Positions 59,644-64,000 of a stretch of 64,000 nt of DNA are shown here, one piece after another; the stretch's first letter is position 1, and the number at the start of each line of letters is the position of its first letter. Both the position numbers and the translations under genes were made by a program. The notes below the pieces were generated by a model, which worked only from the letters and a program-made list of their open reading frames with translations, did no database searches and was not told where the DNA came from. Source of the stretch: Streptomyces nojiriensis (GTDB lineage: Bacteria; Actinomycetota; Actinomycetes; Streptomycetales; Streptomycetaceae); contig NZ_CP071139.1 in assembly GCF_017639205.1 (NCBI RefSeq), positions 1,116,001-1,180,000 on the forward strand. Reading direction: 5' to 3'.

Positions 59644-60567
59644 ATGATCGATGTGCAGCGGCTGCGGGTCCTGCGGGCGGTGGCCGAGCACGGCAGCTTC
59701 AACCGGGCCGCCGGCGCCCTGCTGTTGACCCCGTCGGCCGTCTCGCAGCACATCGCGGCGCTGGAGCGCGCGGTCGGCCACCCGGTGGCGGTGCGCAGCA
59801 CGCGCGGGGTCACCCTCACCGAGCCCGGCCGACTGCTGGTGGAGGCCGCCGAGTCGATCTCCGCCGAGCTGGACCAGGTCCGCCACGCGATCGACCGGCT
59901 CACGGCGCAGCGGCCGCGCCTCACCGTCGCCACCTTCACCAGCGGGGGCCGACACCTGCTGCCCGCGGCTCTCGCCCGGTTCGTGGAGGCGCATCCGGAG
60001 GTGGAGCTGACGGTGCTGGAGAGCGAGCCGGAGGGCGCGGCGGCGATGGTGCGCGGCGGTGCGGCCGATCTCGCGCTGGCCTACCACTTCGACGGGCCGC
60101 CGCCCGTGCGCCCGGGTGAGCGCCCGGGGCTCGACTGGGTTCCCCTGATGGAGGATCCGCTGTGGCTGGTGCTGCCGCCCGGCCACCGCCTCGCGGACCG
60201 GCCGACGGTGGACCTGGCCGAACTGGGCGCCGACCGCTGGGTGCTGGGCTGCCTCAGGACGGAGGCCTACCTGCGCCGGTACGCGGAGCTCGCCGGCTTC
60301 GACCTCCGGGTGGCGGCCTCCACCACCGACTACTTCTTCGCGCAGACCCTGGTCGCGGCCGGGGTCGGGGTCTCCCTGATCCCGCACGTCTCGCTCACCG
60401 GGGCAGGGGAGTCGACCGCGGTCCGCGTCGAACCTCCGCGTCCCGCCCGGCACTTCGGGCTGGTCCTCCCCCGCCTGCGCCGCCCGCACCTCCATACCCA
60501 GGCGCTGGCCGCCGCCCTGACCGCTGCCGCCACCTCGCCCCACACCCCGACCGGAGAGCGCCCTTGA
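59644..60567 (+). CDS. LysR-family transcriptional regulator
   Basis: 307 aa from ATG 59644 with TAAGGAAAA. HTH MIDVQRLRVLRAVAEHGSFNRAAGALLLTPSAVSQHIAALERAVG (1-45), then the two-lobed effector domain with LTVATFTSGGRHLLPAALARF and FGLVLPRLRRPH. Probably controls the divergent SDR gene. Confidence 0.92.
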   Translation: MIDVQRLRVLRAVAEHGSFNRAAGALLLTPSAVSQHIAALERAVGHPVAVRSTRGVTLTEPGRLLVEAAESISAELDQVRHAIDRLTAQRPRLTVATFTSGGRHLLPAALARFVEAHPEVELTVLESEPEGAAAMVRGGAADLALAYHFDGPPPVRPGERPGLDWVPLMEDPLWLVLPPGHRLADRPTVDLAELGADRWVLGCLRTEAYLRRYAELAGFDLRVAASTTDYFFAQTLVAAGVGVSLIPHVSLTGAGESTAVRVEPPRPARHFGLVLPRLRRPHLHTQALAAALTAAATSPHTPTGERP

Positions 60568-60607
60568 ACCACCTCCTGTGCGGGCCTCGCCGACGAGGAG
60601 CGGCGGG

Positions 60608-61348
60608 TCATCCCGCAGGTGCCGGAGGGGGGCCCGGGCGCGGAGCGGTGGCCGATCCGGGGGTCACCAGGCCCGTCTCGTAGGCGAGGACGACGGCCTG
60701 GGCCCGGTCGCGCAGCGACAGCTTCGCGAAGATGCGGGCCACATGGGTCTTCACCGTGGCCTCGCTCAGCGTGAACTCGCGTGCCAGCTCGGCGTTGGAG
60801 AGCCCGTGCCCCATCAGGGTCAGCACCTCGCGTTCGCGCGGGGTCAGCGCGGCCAGCTCCTGGTGGACGGCGTCCACGGCGACCCGGTCCGCGGCGGCCG
60901 CGCCCGGGCCGCAGCGCTCCACCAGGCGGCGGGTGATCGACGGGGCGAGCAGCGCGTCGCCGGTGCCGACCAGGCGGACGGCGGCGGCGAGGTGTTCGGG
61001 GGTGACGTCCTTGAGCAGGAAGCCGCTGGCCCCGGCGGCGAGGGCGGCGTACACGTACTGGTCGAGGTCGAAGGTGGTCAGCATGATCACCCGGCAGTAC
61101 GGGGCCTCGGCGAGGATGCGGCGGGCGGCCTCCAGGCCGTCCATGTTCGGCATCCGGATGTCGAGCAGCACGACGTCGGGGCGCAGTCGGCGCACCGCGG
61201 CGACGGCCTCCACGCCGTCGGCGGCCACGCCGACCACGTCGATCCCGCGGGCGGTCAGGATCAGCCGGAAGCCGGTCCGGACCAGGTCCTGGTCGTCGGC
61301 GATCACCACACGGGGCGCGGGCCCGGCCGTCTCGTCCGGCGTGGTCAC
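60608..61348 (-). CDS. NarL/LuxR-type response regulator
   Basis: 246 aa from GTG 61348, overlapping the kinase stop (GTGA). Receiver domain with acidic pocket ADDQ (18-19), phospho-acceptor Asp63 in VVLLDIRMPNMDG, Thr in IMLTTFD and Lys in FLLKDVTPEHL. C-terminal HTH ALTPREREVLTLMGHGLSNAELA with LSEATVKTHVARIFAKL. Forms a two-component system likely to control the divergent ABC exporter. Confidence 0.92.
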   Translation of the reverse strand: MTTPDETAGPAPRVVIADDQDLVRTGFRLILTARGIDVVGVAADGVEAVAAVRRLRPDVVLLDIRMPNMDGLEAARRILAEAPYCRVIMLTTFDLDQYVYAALAAGASGFLLKDVTPEHLAAAVRLVGTGDALLAPSITRRLVERCGPGAAAADRVAVDAVHQELAALTPREREVLTLMGHGLSNAELAREFTLSEATVKTHVARIFAKLSLRDRAQAVVLAYETGLVTPGSATAPRPGPPPAPAG

Positions 61349-62205
61349 GGCCGCTCCAGCGGAAGCCGGGCGCGCACCCGGTAGCCGCCCCCGAGGCGGC
61401 GGCGGGCGTCGAGGTCGCCGCCGTAGACGGCGACGCGCTCACGCAGGCCGATCAGTCCGCGGCCGGTGCCCTCGGCCTTCGGCCCGGGTGCGCCTCCCGT
61501 CAGCACGCTGGGGCCGCCGCCCAGCACCTCCACCCGCAGCGCGTGCTCCTGGTACCGCACCGTCACCTCGGTCCTGCCTCCGTCCCCGTGTTTGAGCGCG
61601 TTCGTGAGCGCCTCCTGGATGATCCGGTACGCCGTGACGTCGATCCCGGCCGGGAGCGGGCGCGGCTCCCCGGATATCCGTACCTCCACCCGCAGGCCGG
61701 CGAAGGCGAACCGGTCGATCAGCGGGCTCAGCCGGGCGAGGCTCGGCTGCGGCGCCAACCGGGTGGCGCCCGAGGCCTCGTACGGTTCGTCCGCGCCGTC
61801 CTGGGCGGGGGCGAGCAGGCCCAGCAGGTGCCGCAGTTCGGTCATCGTGTTCCGCCCGGCCCGCTCCACGGCGCCCATCGCCGCCTCGGCCTCCTCGGGC
61901 AGCGTGGCGAGCACCTCGCGGGCGGCCCCGGCCTGGACCACCATCAGGCTCACGTTGTGGCTGACGATGTCGTGGAGCTCCGCCGCGATCCTGGCCCGTT
62001 CGGCGTCGACGGCGCTGCGGGCGGCGCCCTCGCGCTCCCGCTCCAGCAGCCAGCCGCGCTCCTCGAGCGCCTGGCGGTGGCCGCGCCGGGCGCGCAGCAG
62101 GGCCACGCCGAGCGCGCCGGCCACGGCCGCCGACACGCAGGCCGCGACCGCGGCGATGACCGTCCCCACCTCGAACTCCCCCACCCCGTAAGCCTTGGAC
62201 GCCAT
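61345..62205 (-). CDS. Sensor histidine kinase (HisKA_3 type)
   Basis: 286 aa from ATG 62205. Only one TM helix (about 14-37) and almost no external domain, so it may sense through the membrane or the neighbouring transporter. His78 in AAELHDIVSHNVSLMVVQAG is the phosphorylation site. The ATPase N box is IIQEALTNALKHG, while the G1 region reads VEVLGGGPSVL, lacking the usual Asp-x-Gly; the G2 GTGRGLIGLRERV is intact. Coupled to the response regulator. Confidence 0.88.
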   Translation of the reverse strand: MASKAYGVGEFEVGTVIAAVAACVSAAVAGALGVALLRARRGHRQALEERGWLLEREREGAARSAVDAERARIAAELHDIVSHNVSLMVVQAGAAREVLATLPEEAEAAMGAVERAGRNTMTELRHLLGLLAPAQDGADEPYEASGATRLAPQPSLARLSPLIDRFAFAGLRVEVRISGEPRPLPAGIDVTAYRIIQEALTNALKHGDGGRTEVTVRYQEHALRVEVLGGGPSVLTGGAPGPKAEGTGRGLIGLRERVAVYGGDLDARRRLGGGYRVRARLPLERP

Positions 62206-62304
62206 TGTGCCGGACGGCCCGCGTACATCCCCAGGATGACCTGCTCGTACGGTTACATCCGGGGGCCGACGCCGGGCCCGCGGGCTCCGCCTTAGGTTCT
62301 GGCC

Positions 62305-63015
62305 ATGACAACTGATCACGACACTGCGCGGCAGGTCGTCGTACGGCTGGACGGTGTGCACAAGGAGTACGGCGACGCCAAGGCCCTGGACGGCCTGTCG
62401 CTGGAGATCCGGGCCGGGGACGCGGTGGCCGTGATGGGCCCGTCCGGCTGCGGCAAGTCCACGCTGCTCAACATGGTGGCCGGGCTCGACCGGCCGACCT
62501 CGGGCACCGTCGAGGTGCAGGGCCAGGACCTCGGCGGGCTGAACGAGACCGGGCTGGCGCTCTTCCGGCGCCGGCACATCGGCATGATCTTCCAGTTCTT
62601 CAACCTGATCGACGACCTGCCGGTCCTGGACAACGTGGCGCTGGCCGCCCAGCTGACGGGCACCCCGGCCCGGCAGGCGCGCCGCCGGGCCCTGGAGCTC
62701 CTCGACGAGCTCGGTGTGGCGGACCGCCGCAACAACTATCCGGCGACGCTCAGCGGCGGCGAGCGCCAACGGGTGGCCGTGGCCCGCGCCCTGATGAACC
62801 GTCCGGCGCTGCTGCTCGCGGACGAACCGACCGGCGCCCTCGACAGCCGTTCGGGCGAGCAGGTGATGGACCTGCTGATCGACCTCAACCAGATCGGCCA
62901 GACCCTGCTGATCGTCACGCACGACCCGCAGTTGGCCACCCGGTGCGCGAGCCGTCTGGTCGAGGTCGCCGACGGCCGGGTCGCCCGGCAGAGCGCGCTG
63001 GAGGCGAGCGCGTGA
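62305..63015 (+). CDS. ABC exporter ATPase (MacB/LolD/BceA-like)
   Basis: 236 aa. Walker A GPSGCGKST (about 49-57), Q-loop IFQFFNLIDDLPVLDNV, signature LSGGERQRVAVARAL, Walker B LLADEPTGALD, H-loop VTHDPQL. LolD/BceA-type ATPases work with FtsX-like permeases in lipoprotein, peptide-antibiotic resistance or macrolide export. Overlaps the permease gene (GTGA) and is divergent from the two-component system by 99 bp, an arrangement like Bce-type resistance modules. Confidence 0.92.
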   Translation: MTTDHDTARQVVVRLDGVHKEYGDAKALDGLSLEIRAGDAVAVMGPSGCGKSTLLNMVAGLDRPTSGTVEVQGQDLGGLNETGLALFRRRHIGMIFQFFNLIDDLPVLDNVALAAQLTGTPARQARRRALELLDELGVADRRNNYPATLSGGERQRVAVARALMNRPALLLADEPTGALDSRSGEQVMDLLIDLNQIGQTLLIVTHDPQLATRCASRLVEVADGRVARQSALEASA

Positions 63016-64000
63016 GCGCCGTGTGGCGGGCCTCGCGCGCGGCGGTGCGGCGCCGCCGGCTCCAGACGTTCGTCATCGGACTCGTCGTGCTCTGCTCGAC
63101 CACGACCGTCCTGCTCGCGCTGGCGCTGCTCGACGCCGCCTCCAGCCCCTTCGACAGGGCGTACGCCGCCCAGCGCGGCCCGCACACCGTGGCGACCTTC
63201 GACACGGCGAAGGCGTCGCCGGAGCAGCTCGCGCGGACCGCCCGCCGGCCCGGGGTGGAGGCCGCGGCCGGGCCGTTCGAGCAGCGTGTCCTGGACGTTC
63301 CCGCAGGCTGGCTGTGGATGGCGGGCGGCTCGCTCACGGTGGTGGGCCGGGCCGACCCGGGGGGCCCGGTGGACCGGATCGAGCTCCTGGAGGGCCACTG
63401 GGCGACGGCGCCCGGCGAGATCGTCGTCGGCTGGAACTCGGGCGGCTCCCCCGAACCCCGGGTGCTGGGAACCAGGCTGGAAGTCCCCGGATCCGCCCCG
63501 CTGACCGTCGTCGGGGTCGCGGCCGGGGTGAGCAGGTCGGCGGGCGCCTGGGTCTCGCCCGAGCAGATGACCGCGCTGCGTCCGTCCGCCGCGCAGATGC
63601 TCTACCGCTTCACGCACTCCTCGACGGACGCCGAGCTGGCCGCCGCGCTGGCCGGGGCCACCGCCGAACTGCCCGAGGGGGCGGTGACCGGCACGCAGAC
63701 CCATCTCGCCCTGCAGCAGGCCTTCTCGTCGCTGGCCGACGCCTACCTCCCCTTCATAACGCTGTTCGGTGTGCTCGGCCTCCTGGTGTCCGCCCTGATC
63801 GTCGGGAACGTCGTCAGCGGGGCGGTGGTGTCCGGGTACCGGCACATCGGTGTGCTCAAGGCACTGGGCTTCACCCCGAACCAGGTCGTCACCGTGTACC
63901 TGACGATGACGGCCGTGCCCGCGGTCGCCGGCGCCGTCCTCGGCACCCTGCTCGGCAACGCACTGGCCGTGCCCGTCCTCAGGGTCGCGTTCTCGGGTAT
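63012..64000 (+). CDS. FtsX-like ABC permease (3' end outside window)
   Basis: The first 329 residues are visible from GTG 63012. TM1 is LQTFVIGLVVLCSTTTVLLALAL (about 17-39), followed by a large extracytoplasmic MacB-like domain (about 45-245) and further TM segments from FITLFGVLGLLVSALIVGNVV (about 248-268) and beyond. RHIGVLKALGFTPNQVV is the FtsX coupling motif. Partner of the upstream ATPase; the frame is still open at base 64000. Confidence 0.88.
   Translation, partial: MSAVWRASRAAVRRRRLQTFVIGLVVLCSTTTVLLALALLDAASSPFDRAYAAQRGPHTVATFDTAKASPEQLARTARRPGVEAAAGPFEQRVLDVPAGWLWMAGGSLTVVGRADPGGPVDRIELLEGHWATAPGEIVVGWNSGGSPEPRVLGTRLEVPGSAPLTVVGVAAGVSRSAGAWVSPEQMTALRPSAAQMLYRFTHSSTDAELAAALAGATAELPEGAVTGTQTHLALQQAFSSLADAYLPFITLFGVLGLLVSALIVGNVVSGAVVSGYRHIGVLKALGFTPNQVVTVYLTMTAVPAVAGAVLGTLLGNALAVPVLRVAFSG

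Overview
The window is high-GC chromosomal DNA from a Streptomyces-type actinomycete. Evidence for this is a rodlin gene, a GH19 chitinase with the direct-repeat/DasR-type promoter, a large LuxR-type ATPase regulator, an ECF sigma/ZAS anti-sigma pair, GTG starts, GTGA/ATGA overlaps, and GC-biased third codon positions throughout. The first and last genes run off the window.

Layout. 1-5 kb: the 3' part of a galactose-oxidase-like copper radical oxidase, a 168-bp palindromic MITE lying exactly between two convergent stop codons, hutD, and a marR/MFS efflux pair. 5-15 kb: FprA-type ferredoxin reductase, DUF5302 protein, rodlin, chitinase, LuxR-type ATPase regulator and a secreted subtilase with a P domain. 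15-20.6 kb: a short, catalytically eroded GyrB-like protein, an APH-like kinase, a DUF1996 protein and an ECF sigma/anti-sigma operon.

20.7-23.2 kb (minus strand) is the most unusual part. Two tRNA-like genes are circularly permuted: the 3' half precedes the 5' half, each with a fully paired 7-bp acceptor stem. They lie directly downstream of an unrecognised 243-aa protein gene and a repeat-protein gene. The second tRNA has a CUA (amber) loop, both upstream genes end in UAG, and the two genes are in the same frame across the first UAG. I did not expect permuted tRNA genes in a bacterium.

23.3-27 kb: two overlapping ATP-grasp ligases, a DMT exporter and a zinc alcohol dehydrogenase. 27.2-35.6 kb: a minus-strand aromatic catabolic operon reconstructing salicylate -> salicylyl-CoA -> gentisyl-CoA -> gentisate -> maleylpyruvate -> maleate + pyruvate -> fumarate. 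It includes a ligase-thioesterase fusion, a fused salicylyl-CoA 5-hydroxylase, gentisate dioxygenase, an FAH-family hydrolase, maleate isomerase and a nitrilase.

35.8-49 kb: a probable LacI-regulated esterase/transport region (operator TTACACGTGTAA) with an alpha/beta hydrolase, two PAP2 proteins, two type-B carboxylesterases, an MFS carrier and a secreted SurE protein, interrupted by a MerR/serine-hydrolase pair. 49-64 kb: methyltransferase, amidase, DUF2330 protein, a complete ABC importer with HAD phosphatase and divergent GntR regulator (2-aminoethylphosphonate-like layout), a LysR/SDR pair, and a two-component system divergent from an ABC exporter that continues past the window.
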